DNA from: an uncultured Thiothrix sp.
Lineage (GTDB): Bacteria; Pseudomonadota; Gammaproteobacteria; Thiotrichales; Thiotrichaceae
Reading direction: 5' to 3'
Assembly (NCBI RefSeq): GCF_937873765.1
Contig: NZ_CALMZC010000021.1
Span: forward strand, 1-64,000
DNA: 64,000 bases
The notes beneath the pieces are model-generated. The model saw only the letters and a list, made by a program, of their open reading frames with translations, ran no database searches and was not told the origin of the DNA. The position numbers and the translations under genes are program-made. Numbering within the stretch: position 1 is the first letter of the stretch; every line of letters starts with the position of its first letter. Positions 42,646-51,800 of the stretch are shown here, piece by piece.

Positions 42646-43130
42646 CTCCAAAACGCCCCTACTTATTACGTGCATTTTATGAATGGATTGTCGATAACAG
42701 TATGACGCCCTATATCACAGTGGATGCGACTGCAGAAGAGGTATCTGTACCGCGCCAGCATGTGAAAGATGGACGTATTGTATTGAATATTAGTCCAACC
42801 GCAGTACGCGATTTCGTCATGGATAATGATGCAGTCAGTTTCAGTGCGCGTTTTAGTGGGGCGGCGTTTTATGTGTATTGCCCTATTTACTCAGTTTTAG
42901 CTATCTATTCGCGCGAGACTCAAGAGGGAGGTTCCTTCCCGCCGGATGAATATGCCCATTTAAAACCCGTTGTAAAAGCTCCTAGTCTCATGGCAGTATC
43001 GACTACAGATGAAGATGAGGAAGCGGCTTTAGAGGCTAGCGAAAATACCTCACCAGATGAACCTTCTCCACCGACCAAAACTAATAAACCCGATTCAAAA
43101 ACTCGCCCTTTCTTACGTGTTGTCAAATAA
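42642..43130 (+). CDS. sspB: ClpXP adaptor SspB
   Basis: 162 residues. The folded SspB domain (RPYLLRAFYEWIVDNSMTPY, VDFVMDND-like VRDFVMDNDAVSF, AFYVYCPIYSVLAIYS) binds ssrA-tagged peptides and delivers them to ClpXP. It is followed by a disordered acidic/Pro-rich linker and the C-terminal ClpX-binding tail PFLRVVK. Start overlaps sspA. All expected parts present. Confidence 0.94.
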   Translation: MTPKRPYLLRAFYEWIVDNSMTPYITVDATAEEVSVPRQHVKDGRIVLNISPTAVRDFVMDNDAVSFSARFSGAAFYVYCPIYSVLAIYSRETQEGGSFPPDEYAHLKPVVKAPSLMAVSTTDEDEEAALEASENTSPDEPSPPTKTNKPDSKTRPFLRVVK

Positions 43131-43145
43131 TTAGCGGTAATCCCA

Positions 43146-43631
43146 ATGATCTCTTTGATCGCCGCTATGACCCGTGCTGATCATGTCATCGGCTACCAAG
43201 GTTCCATGCCTTGGTATTTACCCGCAGATCTGGCTTGGTTTAAACAAAATACGCTAGGTAAACCTATCATCATGGGGCGTAAAACTTGGCAATCTCTAGG
43301 TCGAGCTTTGCCCAATCGGCGCAATATTGTGGTTTCCAGCAGCACTACTGATTCAGTGCCTAATATAGAGGTTAGGCCTACTCCTGAAGCAGCTATGGAG
43401 TTAGTAGCCAATAGCCCAGAAGTTGTGATTATTGGTGGGGCGCAATTGTATCATTATTTTCTTCCACAGACTCAGCGCATGTATCTGACATTCATTGATG
43501 CTCAGCTAGTAGGTGATACCTTTTTTCCAAGTTTTGACACCAAAAATTGGTATCTAGCTGAAGAGCAGCATTTTGTGGCTGACCAGAAAAATCCTTATAA
43601 CTATTCCTTCACTATCTATGAGCGTTTATGA
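43146..43631 (+). CDS. folA: Dihydrofolate reductase
   Basis: 161 residues. NADPH-dependent reduction of dihydrofolate. Motifs: N-terminal ISLIAAMTRADHVIGYQGSM, PWYLPADLAWFKQNT (active-site region with Asp), IIMGRKTWQSLGRALPNRRN and VIIGGAQLYHYFLP. Chromosomal type; nothing suggests a resistance cassette. Stop overlaps the dihydroorotase start by 4 bases, so it shares translation with it. Confidence 0.95.
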   Translation: MISLIAAMTRADHVIGYQGSMPWYLPADLAWFKQNTLGKPIIMGRKTWQSLGRALPNRRNIVVSSSTTDSVPNIEVRPTPEAAMELVANSPEVVIIGGAQLYHYFLPQTQRMYLTFIDAQLVGDTFFPSFDTKNWYLAEEQHFVADQKNPYNYSFTIYERL

Positions 43632-44971
43632 GTAGCTTATTGATTATTAATGCCCAGTTAGTGAATGAAGGAAAGATTTTTGAGGGGGATGTTTACATTA
43701 ATCATGGGCGGATTGAGGCAATTGGTCAGCTCACCGGTCATCATGCTGAGCAAGTTCTAGATGCTCAAGGGCGTTATTTGTTGCCCGGCATGATTGACGA
43801 TCAAGTTCATTTTCGTGAACCAGGCTTGACTAGCAAAGGCAATTTCTGGACTGAAACTCGAGCGGCTGTTGCGGGTGGTATCACTAGTTTCATGGATATG
43901 CCAAATACAGTTCCTGCAACTCTTTCAAATGAGTTACTAACTGAAAAACATCAGTTAGCAGCTGGACGAGCTTTTGCAAATTATGGTTTTTATCTAGGTG
44001 CCTCTAGCGAAAATTTAGAGTTGATTAAATCTGTGGATGAACAACTTGCTTGTGGTGTGAATGTTTTTGTCGGATCTTCTTGTGCTAGTAAATTGGTGGA
44101 TGATCCAGAGGTTTTGCGTGAAATTCTGACGAGTTCGCCAGTCTTAGTGACTGCGCACTGTGAAGATATGCCATTGATTGCAGAGAATGAGGAAAGCTAT
44201 CGAAGTATCTATGGCGATGCCGTACCTTTTGAGTTACATGGTGTGATTCGTAGTGATGAAGCCTGTTATATTGCGGCTGAGCGCTTAATAGAAGTCGCTA
44301 ATCATTGTAAGGCACGCATACATATTCTGCATATTTCATCAGCAAAAGAGGTAGCATTATTTGCTGCTGGAAATCTTGCAGAGAAGTTTATTACCGCAGA
44401 AGTATGCCCTCATTATCTGCATTTTTCTGATGAAGATTATGCAATCAAGCAAGGCCTGCTCAAATGTAATCCCGCCATTAAAACCATCGAGGATCGTGCC
44501 GCTTTAATTCAAGGTCTTCTAGATGGTCATTTGGATGTGATTGGTAGCGCTCATGCACCGCACTTATTAGCTGAAAAGCAGAGGCATACTTATTTTAAAA
44601 CACCTGCTGGTATGCCTATGGTACAGGATGCTTTGCTATCGCTGTTGGAAAACTATCATGATGGTATTTTTAGTTTAGAGTTTATTGCAGAGAAAACTAG
44701 TCATGCAGTAGCGCAGTTATTCAGCATTCAAGAGCGTGGTTTTATTCGAGAAGGTTATTGGGCAGACTTAGTGTTAGTGGATTTGCAACAAGAGCAAATA
44801 GCAACCAGTGCCTTAGCGTTAGCTAAATGTGCTTGGACACCGTATGATAGCTACAAATTCCGCTCCAGAATTCTCAGTACGATTGTCAATGGTGAACTAG
44901 TTTGGCATCAGGGTCAAATCTTAGAGCGCTCACCGGTTGGGCAAGCACTTCAATTCACTCGCCGATCTTAG
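43628..44971 (+). CDS. Dihydroorotase homologue with altered active-site residues
   Basis: 447 residues, amidohydrolase fold of the dihydroorotase class that carries DDQVHFREPG and FVGSS-type loops. Expected metal/catalytic elements: the first motif reads DQVH (the first His of HxH is Gln, as in this subgroup); His residues at VTAHCED and HILHISS are kept. The TDHAPH motif, whose Asp is the catalytic base in the family, reads SAHAPH (codon GCT where Asp would be GAT). This may abolish normal activity, or the protein may have a different role. ATGA overlap with folA. Convergent with the FGE-like gene (4-base overlap). Confidence 0.85.
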   Translation: MSSLLIINAQLVNEGKIFEGDVYINHGRIEAIGQLTGHHAEQVLDAQGRYLLPGMIDDQVHFREPGLTSKGNFWTETRAAVAGGITSFMDMPNTVPATLSNELLTEKHQLAAGRAFANYGFYLGASSENLELIKSVDEQLACGVNVFVGSSCASKLVDDPEVLREILTSSPVLVTAHCEDMPLIAENEESYRSIYGDAVPFELHGVIRSDEACYIAAERLIEVANHCKARIHILHISSAKEVALFAAGNLAEKFITAEVCPHYLHFSDEDYAIKQGLLKCNPAIKTIEDRAALIQGLLDGHLDVIGSAHAPHLLAEKQRHTYFKTPAGMPMVQDALLSLLENYHDGIFSLEFIAEKTSHAVAQLFSIQERGFIREGYWADLVLVDLQQEQIATSALALAKCAWTPYDSYKFRSRILSTIVNGELVWHQGQILERSPVGQALQFTRRS

Positions 44972-45861
44972 AGTTCGCGGACTACTCGAAAACCCAGGTT
45001 GGTATCTAATTCATCTAAATAACGTTTCTTCCGCGCAGCACTACGTGCTAGTACGGCTGGATCAAACCAAGATCCCCCTTTAGTCACATACCAATAGGGA
45101 TTAGCACTATGGGATGGACTGCCATCACGGTAAGCACCCAAATGTGAGCTAGTCCAATGCGTACTGGTAAATTCCCAAACATTACCATGCACATCATAGA
45201 GACCCCAATGATTGGGGGTGCGTAGACCAACCTCGCTAGCACTAACCGAAGGAATACAGCGCGGTAAATACCACCGTTTTTTTTCAGTAGCTTCTTGATA
45301 AGGAAAGATCGGGTTAAAGTTTACTTCTTTGCAGCTTACATTGCTTCCATAGCAGAACGGTGTAGTGCTGCCAGCACGAGCGGCATACTCCCATTCTGGC
45401 TCTGTTGGTAAACGATAGGTTTGCCCAGTCTGCTCGCTAAGCCAAGCTAGATAAAGCTTAATATCGCTTATGCGCACATTGATGACTGGAAAACGACCAC
45501 GATGCCAAATCAATTCTGGGCGTTTATACCACTCTGTGGCGGTACGAAATAGCTCAAACTCTTCGGCCATCAAAGGCACTACGCCAATCGCAAAGTCATA
45601 CTCTAAGCGAATGGTATGTTGCGGGTATTCTTCGCGCCGGTGACCAAATTCGTTATGGGGTGAACCCATCTCAAATTGTCCAGCCGGAATAACAGCTAAT
45701 TGTGGGCCTGCTAAGCCACTTGTAAGCGTGTCTTGAAAAAAAGCGTCTAGACCATACCGGCTAGCGCTTTGAGTTTGTAGCGCTTTTAACTCCTCTACAG
45801 AAAGCGTATCAACTGCAGGCACTGCTAAAGTGCTTAACTTCAAGGCTTCCATATGCTTCAT
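44968..45861 (-). CDS. Formylglycine-generating-enzyme-fold (SUMF1/FGE-sulfatase domain) protein
   Basis: 297 residues. FGE-fold domain from about residue 55: GQFEMGSPHNEFGHRREEYP, LPTEPEWEYAARAG, NHWGLYDVHGNVWEFTSTHW, KGGSWFDPAVLARSAARKKR and NLGFRVVREL. The Cys pair that binds copper in true formylglycine-generating enzymes is absent from the GGSW-to-RSAAR segment, and no sulfatase gene is nearby. It is therefore better read as one of the many non-FGE members (activating or binding roles). No signal peptide. ATG at 45861 preferred to a TTG two codons earlier. Confidence 0.82.
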   Translation of the reverse strand: MKHMEALKLSTLAVPAVDTLSVEELKALQTQSASRYGLDAFFQDTLTSGLAGPQLAVIPAGQFEMGSPHNEFGHRREEYPQHTIRLEYDFAIGVVPLMAEEFELFRTATEWYKRPELIWHRGRFPVINVRISDIKLYLAWLSEQTGQTYRLPTEPEWEYAARAGSTTPFCYGSNVSCKEVNFNPIFPYQEATEKKRWYLPRCIPSVSASEVGLRTPNHWGLYDVHGNVWEFTSTHWTSSHLGAYRDGSPSHSANPYWYVTKGGSWFDPAVLARSAARKKRYLDELDTNLGFRVVREL

Positions 45862-45977
45862 TAGCAACCATTAATGTAGATAGTTGCAATCTACCATTCA
45901 TTTTCACTCACTCGCAACCTTGTTTGTAAATATATGGTCTACAATAAAAATTAAGGGTGAAAAGGGTGGGCTTCAGT

Positions 45978-46169
45978 ATGGACATTTATTCAGATAACCA
46001 AGGCAAGACACAACCAGTCTCTTATCTAGAGACAGCTAGACGCTTATTAGATGGTTTAATTCTTTATCGTTTAGAGCTAGGGGAGGCAGGAAGGCATTTA
46101 GAGTTGCTGTTGCGCTGTAGCGGTGTACCCGCAAGTACTGACTTGCCGTGCTCTAAAAATCTGCATTAA
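45978..46169 (+). CDS. Small hypothetical protein
   Basis: 63 residues from ATG 45978 (MDIYSDNQGKTQPVSYLETA); a GTG 21 bases earlier is possible. No family recognised. A predicted amphipathic helix (RRLLDGLILYRLELGEAGRH) fills the middle. Weak AAAGGGTGG upstream. Lies between the FGE-like gene and the pilus genes; may or may not be real. Confidence 0.35.
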   Translation: MDIYSDNQGKTQPVSYLETARRLLDGLILYRLELGEAGRHLELLLRCSGVPASTDLPCSKNLH

Positions 46170-46227
46170 GTTTTACGCTTAACAATTAACTCAATGAAAA
46201 CCATGCGAGATTTCGTCTAGTTTAATC

Positions 46228-46254
46228 TTGGCATAAGCTTGAGATTTGTATAAT
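46228..46254 (+). promoter_or_regulatory. Probable promoter of pilus cluster 1
   Basis: TTGGCA (46228-46233) and a consensus TATAAT (46249-46254), separated by a shortish 15 bases, 41 bases before the first pilV. The upstream TTGGCA resembles a sigma-54 -24 box, but the -12 element does not fit. Confidence 0.45.
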
Positions 46255-46294
46255 CTAGAGAGGCTATCTTTTATTAAGGTTATAAAAATAATAA

Positions 46295-46834
46295 ATGAAA
46301 AGTGCTGCCCGATGTGCACAAGCTGGTTTTAGCTTGCTTGAGGTTCTAATTGCCACTTTAGTTTTATCGGCCGGCCTCTTAGGCTTGGCAGGACTACAAG
46401 TCAGTAGCCTAAAAACCACACAGAACGCTTCCTTAAAGCAAGAGGCTACTTTCATTTTGTACGATTTATTGGAGCGGATGCGTAGTAGTCGACAAGCTGT
46501 ATTGGCCGGTAGTTATCTTCAAACGACAGATTGTAGTGATTCTCCCCCCCAGTCCTGTACGGGAGTAGAGTGTTCAGCTAGCCAACGAGCCAGTTATGAC
46601 TTATATCAAGTTGTCTGTCGCAGCGGTACTAATCGTTTACCAGCAGCACAATTAATCATCACATGCCCTAATAGCGGTAATTGTGGATCGGGCTTGCATT
46701 TTCAATTAAGTTGGTTAGAGCGTTTAGAGCAGCGAGGTATTCAACAAATACCTGATCCTAACACTGGTTCCACTTATCCAAGCCCTGAACAAGAAAAAGA
46801 AACCATAAGCTTAGAAATGGATGCAATTATTTAA
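46295..46834 (+). CDS. pilV: Type IV pilus minor pilin PilV (cluster 1)
   Basis: 179 residues. Prepilin leader ending QAG then FSLLEVLIATLVLSAGLLGL: the peptidase cleaves after Gly, and Glu5 of the mature protein is present. The LEVLIA-type start and the LAGLQVSSLKTTQNASLKQE region match PilV. The C-terminal domain has Cys pairs (TDCSDS, QSCTGVEC, IITCPNSGNC). Forms the pilus-tip initiation complex with PilW, PilX, PilE and PilY1. First gene of cluster 1. Confidence 0.9.
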   Translation: MKSAARCAQAGFSLLEVLIATLVLSAGLLGLAGLQVSSLKTTQNASLKQEATFILYDLLERMRSSRQAVLAGSYLQTTDCSDSPPQSCTGVECSASQRASYDLYQVVCRSGTNRLPAAQLIITCPNSGNCGSGLHFQLSWLERLEQRGIQQIPDPNTGSTYPSPEQEKETISLEMDAII

Positions 46835-46843
46835 TAATAAATT

Positions 46844-47800
46844 ATGAAAAAAAGGTCTAAGTTTTTCCAAGCAGGTTTCTCGTTAATCGAAATAATGATT
46901 GCCACGGGAATTGGCTTATTCATTGCGGCTGGGATCGCTACAGTGTATGTAAGCAGTAAGGAGACCTATGCGTTGCGCGATCAAATCTCTGAAATGGATG
47001 AAAGTGCACGTGTGGCTATGAAGGCTTTACGCACACATCTTGAAAGAGCAGGCTATTCATCCAATGCCAATCCCCAATTAGAGAATTATTTATTACCCAG
47101 CAGTTTTAGTCCTAGTTCAGTGATCTGTCCAACAGGGCAGGCTAATATTATTAATGTTAATCGCATTGCTAATTCATCTGATGGCCAAAGCATTGGCACT
47201 AATGCTTTGACGACTAACCAAATTATGGCGCGGGCGGATACCATTGGTGTTTCATTTTTAGCAGATGATCAGCTATTGGATGACTGCACAGGTTCTTCTT
47301 GGAAAAACCGTTGTATGATTGATCCAGAGGCGAGCATAAGTACTTCAGTTAGTCAGACACCTAATGCTCAATTAATGCGGCGGGTGTATAGTTCATTTAG
47401 AGTTCAAAAAAATACCTCACGTCAAAATAGTGTAGGTGATGGTATTCCTGAGCTAGTTTGTGGTGGTTCACTAAATACTTATTCACAGCCTTGGGCACAA
47501 GGTATTGAGAATATGCAACTGCGCTATGGGATTGATAATGTACCCAGTACGATACCTTCTGGGCAGAAAAAGCAATGGCAAGTTGACGACTATTGGACAG
47601 CAACGCAAGTCACAGCGAATGATGCTTGGGATAAAATTGCTTTAGTCCAAGTGGCTTTGTTAGTGCGTACCATGGAGCCAATGTTTGAACAAGCTGAGTC
47701 CAAAGTTTATCAATTATTTGACCAGAACATAGTGACTAATGATCGTTATAAACGTGCTGTTTATACCACTACCATTTATTTAAGAAATGTGGCCCGTTGA
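46844..47800 (+). CDS. pilW: Type IV pilus minor pilin PilW (cluster 1)
   Basis: 318 residues. Prepilin motif QAG then FSLIEIMIATGIGLFIAAGI. PilW family features include the ESSARVAMKALRTHLERAGY-like region (DESARVAMKALRTHLERAGY) and the VALLVRTMEP segment near the C-terminus, with final RYKRAVYTTTIYLRNV. The gene follows pilV by 9 bases and its end overlaps the pilX frame. Larger than major pilins, as expected. Confidence 0.9.
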   Translation: MKKRSKFFQAGFSLIEIMIATGIGLFIAAGIATVYVSSKETYALRDQISEMDESARVAMKALRTHLERAGYSSNANPQLENYLLPSSFSPSSVICPTGQANIINVNRIANSSDGQSIGTNALTTNQIMARADTIGVSFLADDQLLDDCTGSSWKNRCMIDPEASISTSVSQTPNAQLMRRVYSSFRVQKNTSRQNSVGDGIPELVCGGSLNTYSQPWAQGIENMQLRYGIDNVPSTIPSGQKKQWQVDDYWTATQVTANDAWDKIALVQVALLVRTMEPMFEQAESKVYQLFDQNIVTNDRYKRAVYTTTIYLRNVAR

Positions 47801-47801
47801 T

Positions 47802-48341
47802 ATGATTTACCATCACTGTTTATCTATTTCCTCTATACAGGCACAGCGTGGTTCTAGCTTACTTTGGGGAATGGCGATTCTATTAGTTATGTCTGTCATT
47901 GGAGTGACTGCTGCTCGCATTGGGATCACCGATACGCGCATTGTAGGCAATGAAATGTCGGGTATGTTGACTTATCAAGGGGCTGAGTCCCAACTTAATT
48001 TGGTGCGTCCACCGCTAGACATGCTTGCGCCTTCTGACTCACTTGCTTTTATTAAGGTGGCGATGGATCAGGCGTCTAAACAGTTTGTAGTGCCACAAGA
48101 TAATACGAGTGTTCTCTTTCAAAGTGATAAGTTAAGCAACAGTGTACGAGTGCAACATGGTGGTTTTCTAGATCAGTGCCCACCTCTAGATGCTTCTATG
48201 AGTATAGAAATGAATAGCGATAAATATAGTTGTTCAATGTTTATCGTAGATGCCAGCAGTCTTTTACAGGGTACAGGTTCGCATAGTTTGCATGAAATGG
48301 GGGTTGTACATTTTATGCCTGCGCCCGCTCCAATAAATTAA
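47802..48341 (+). CDS. pilX: Type IV pilus minor protein PilX (cluster 1)
   Basis: 179 residues from ATG 47802 (47787 is an alternative). QAQRGSSLLWGMAILLVMSV is the PilX-type leader and membrane segment, lacking the Glu5 of pilins, which is normal for PilX. ARIGITDTRIVGNEMSGMLTYQGAESQLN matches the family's N-terminal stalk. Lies immediately after pilW. Confidence 0.85.
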   Translation: MIYHHCLSISSIQAQRGSSLLWGMAILLVMSVIGVTAARIGITDTRIVGNEMSGMLTYQGAESQLNLVRPPLDMLAPSDSLAFIKVAMDQASKQFVVPQDNTSVLFQSDKLSNSVRVQHGGFLDQCPPLDASMSIEMNSDKYSCSMFIVDASSLLQGTGSHSLHEMGVVHFMPAPAPIN

Positions 48342-48411
48342 TTTAATTGGTGGTAAATATACTGTAGTATAAAGAGCGCTATGAATAATAATTAAAATTT
48401 AGGTAAGAGCC

Positions 48412-48846
48412 ATGTCTACCACTCGCTTACAGCGCGGTTTTACTTTGATTGAAATCATGATTGTGGTTGCTATTGTCGGTATTATTGCAGCCTTTGCATA
48501 TCCTAGTTATGTCGAGCAAATTAGCAAAAGTAAGCGTTCGGATGCGAAAATAGCGTTGCAGCAAATTGCGCAACGCGAAGAATCACATTTTGTAAAAAAC
48601 TATACTTATGCCGACAAATTGACAAGTTTGGGTTTTGCGGCTGATACCATCCCTAGCCAAGAAAATAATTACAGCATTACGATTAGCGCAGCTACAGCTA
48701 CTAGCTACACGATTCAAGCAACGCCTGCTAGTAATTCGGCACAGGCTAAAGATACCGCCTGTGCAATTTTCACCCTCGATCATATGGGGCGAAAAATTGC
48801 AAAGGACAGTTCAGGGACAGTAACGACTGATAAGTGTTGGCACTAA
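48412..48846 (+). CDS. pilE: Type IV pilus minor pilin PilE (cluster 1)
   Basis: 144 residues. Prepilin leader ending RG then [20 protein letters not shown] with Glu5; the alphaN helix [20 protein letters not shown] and C-terminal Cys pair (TACAIF, DKCWH) fit PilE-type minor pilins. It is preceded by 70 bases without a gene, and followed by pilY1 after 17-43 bases. Only cluster 1 has this gene. Confidence 0.9.
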   Translation: MSTTRLQRGFTLIEIMIVVAIVGIIAAFAYPSYVEQISKSKRSDAKIALQQIAQREESHFVKNYTYADKLTSLGFAADTIPSQENNYSITISAATATSYTIQATPASNSAQAKDTACAIFTLDHMGRKIAKDSSGTVTTDKCWH

Positions 48847-48889
48847 TCTGATTATAAAAATAATGAACAGTTCTGCGAGGACACTCAAG

Positions 48890-51800
48890 ATGAACCGATT
48901 TCTAGCTTTCTTTCAAAAGCTTACGCTGGGTCTCATTTGTAGTTGTGGGTCTATGCTAAGCGTTGCGGATGAAACGGAAATCTTCGCGCAAAATGAAGCC
49001 AGCAAGGTGAATGCTAATATCCTGTTCCTACTAGACGCTTCAGGCAGTATGAATCAAATCCTGTCGAATAGTGGTGGGCGCTCACGTATGCAGGTCCTCA
49101 AGGATACCTTTCGTGAAGTGCTTGATAATGCACCAGCCAATGTGAATATTGGTTTGATGCATTATGCAAATGCCGATTTATTACCGTCTTATAGCTGGAG
49201 CGCGATTAAAGGAGTGAACTTTCCAGTTTCGCCAATTGATCAACAAGCTTCCAGTATTATTGGTTCAGATGCGAGTAGTGATAATTTAATTGACCCACCA
49301 GCCGGTATGCCGGTTAGAGCTTTTTTAGCAGATATTGTGGATGGCTGGCAGTCAGCCGGTTATACACCAATTGTTGATTCTTTATATGAAGCAGCACGTT
49401 ATTTCCGTGGCGAAAGTCCAGTCTGGGGTAAGCATACAGCAGCTTATAGTTGGGCAGCTCATCCTGCTACTTATACGGGCAGTTTAACTTGTACTAGCCA
49501 ACACCAAGAGGAATGTAGCCCTGATTGGGGGACCTGCAATTCTACTGCTAATTTAAGCCCAGGTGCTTGTACTACTCGCAAATACAGTCAATGTTGTGAG
49601 TGGGAAACAGCACCGAATGGTAAGCAATATTGCAAAAATAATAATTACAGCTGCAAGGTTAATGTAAAGTTTTGCCAGCACACAATTTGTGATACCTATA
49701 GTGGTAATCCGATTTATAAATCACCGATTAAACATAGCTGCCAAGCTAACTATTTAGTGTTGATGTCAGACGGTAAGCCAGAGTACCCCTTCTGGGAGGG
49801 TGTAACTGCTGACGGTACAGCTCGTTATCCAGAGTCTGTTGCACCCACTCAAACCTATAATACAAATGTGGTTCCACCAATGTTGCCGGATATGAATACG
49901 GCTAATTTTCCGGTAACAGTGCCTAATTTAACGTCAGCAACCTGTGCAGATGCACCGTTGGGGTATAAAAGTGGCAAGTGCGGTTCAGAGTTAACTCATT
50001 TTTTAGCAACTCAAGACCAATCAATTTCATTGCCGGGTAGTCAGGTTGTTAATACCTTTACAGTGGCTTTTGGTATGAACGATGAGCCAGTGGGGACTAG
50101 TTATTTAGCACAATTGGCAACGGCTGAGCACGGTACCTATACTGCTGATAATCCTCAAGAATTGGCCAATGCCTTTAGTGAAATATTGGCAGATGCTCAG
50201 AAAAACTCCTTATCTTTTAGTTCACCGAGCTTTGTGGTCGATCAGTCTAATCTGCTCTCGCATGAAAATAAGGTGTATATGCCCATATTTGACCCTAGCC
50301 AAACCACGCTTTGGTCAGGCAACTTGCGTAAATTCACCGTGAGTGATGAAGGGGATTTACTAGGAGCAAATGGTGGTTCCGTATTAAATACGGACGGAAC
50401 TCTAAAAGTTGATGCGCAAGATCTATGGTCAAATACCCCTCATGGAACTGATGTAACCATTGGTGGGGCTGCAAGCAAACTACCTTTACCCGCTAACCGC
50501 GTTTTATATACGGATCCCGTTGGCACTAGTCTAGTTCACATTAGTCCCGACACCACAAGCATTACCGCTAACCTATTATCAATCAATGATACGATTAATT
50601 CGGTACATAATTTAATTCTAACTAGCACTTACTATCCTAATTTACCGGCTGGCATCAGTTGCTGGGGTACTTACAAAGATTGTAATGGTGTACAGCATAC
50701 CGTGAATGGCAATCCTAATACGGGCACGGGTTGTGTGAACATTGCTGCAGTGACAACTTGTCCAGCGCCAGTCATTTCACAAGAGAAACGCACACAACTG
50801 CTGAATTTTATTCGTGGCTATAAAAATGGCGATCCTAATGCAGGAGCACGCAATCATCTAGGGGATAGCTTAAATAGCAAAGCAGTCGTTGTTGATTATG
50901 GTAATCAAGTAGTGCGAGTTTTATTAGCTACGAATGAGGGCTTCTTACATGCGTTTGATGCTAATACGGGTGTGGAAAAATGGGCGTTTATGCCAGCGTC
51001 TTTGCTGAAAAATGCGAGTCTATTCCTAGATAATCAGAACGACACTAAGCATGTCTATGGTATTGACGGTAGTCCTACTCTGGTACGGGTTGATCATAAT
51101 CTCAACGGCATTATCGAGCTTACGCCGAGCCAAGACTATAACCATGATGGGCAAGTGAATGCGGAGGATGCCGATAGTGTAAAGCTGTATTTCGGCTTAC
51201 GACGTGGTGGTCGCATGTATTATGGCTTAAATATTAGCGTGGCCGATAGTCCTAGTGTGATGTGGAAGCTTGCACCACAATCGACTACGAATACAGGGAG
51301 TGATGGCTTAGATGAGTTAGGAGAGGCTTGGTCAAAGCCTACGCTATCTAGGTTACGCCTAGCAGATGCGGATAATCCGCAACAATCGAAATTAGTCCAA
51401 GTCTTGGTGTTTGGCGGCGGCTACGATCCACGCAAAGACGAAGAAGATATTGCTGAACGCTTGCCAGATCAATGGGGGCGGGATGTATTTATCGTTGATG
51501 CTACTTCGGGCAGTCTCCTGTGGTCGTTACGCAAAGGTGGCTTTGGGTTGGCCGGTGCCCAAACAGCGGTAACAGGTGCCAGTGGTCTGACTCACAGCAT
51601 TCCAAGTGACATCCGTATTTTAGATATGGACGGGAATGGTGCTTTGGATCGACTGTATTTTTCTGATACCGGCGGCAATGTGTGGCGTGTCGATATGGAC
51701 GCTGATGTCCTAGATGAGGACAAGACTACATACTACGATTATAGCAAGGCTAAACTTACCAAGTTAGCGAGTCTGGGTGGGGGCAATACGACCTTAGATC

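Noticed and set aside
46228..46245. Sigma-54 promoter upstream of the first pilV
   Set aside because: TTGGCAT resembles a -24 box, but at the required spacing the -12 reads TGAG instead of TTGC; a TATAAT is present instead.
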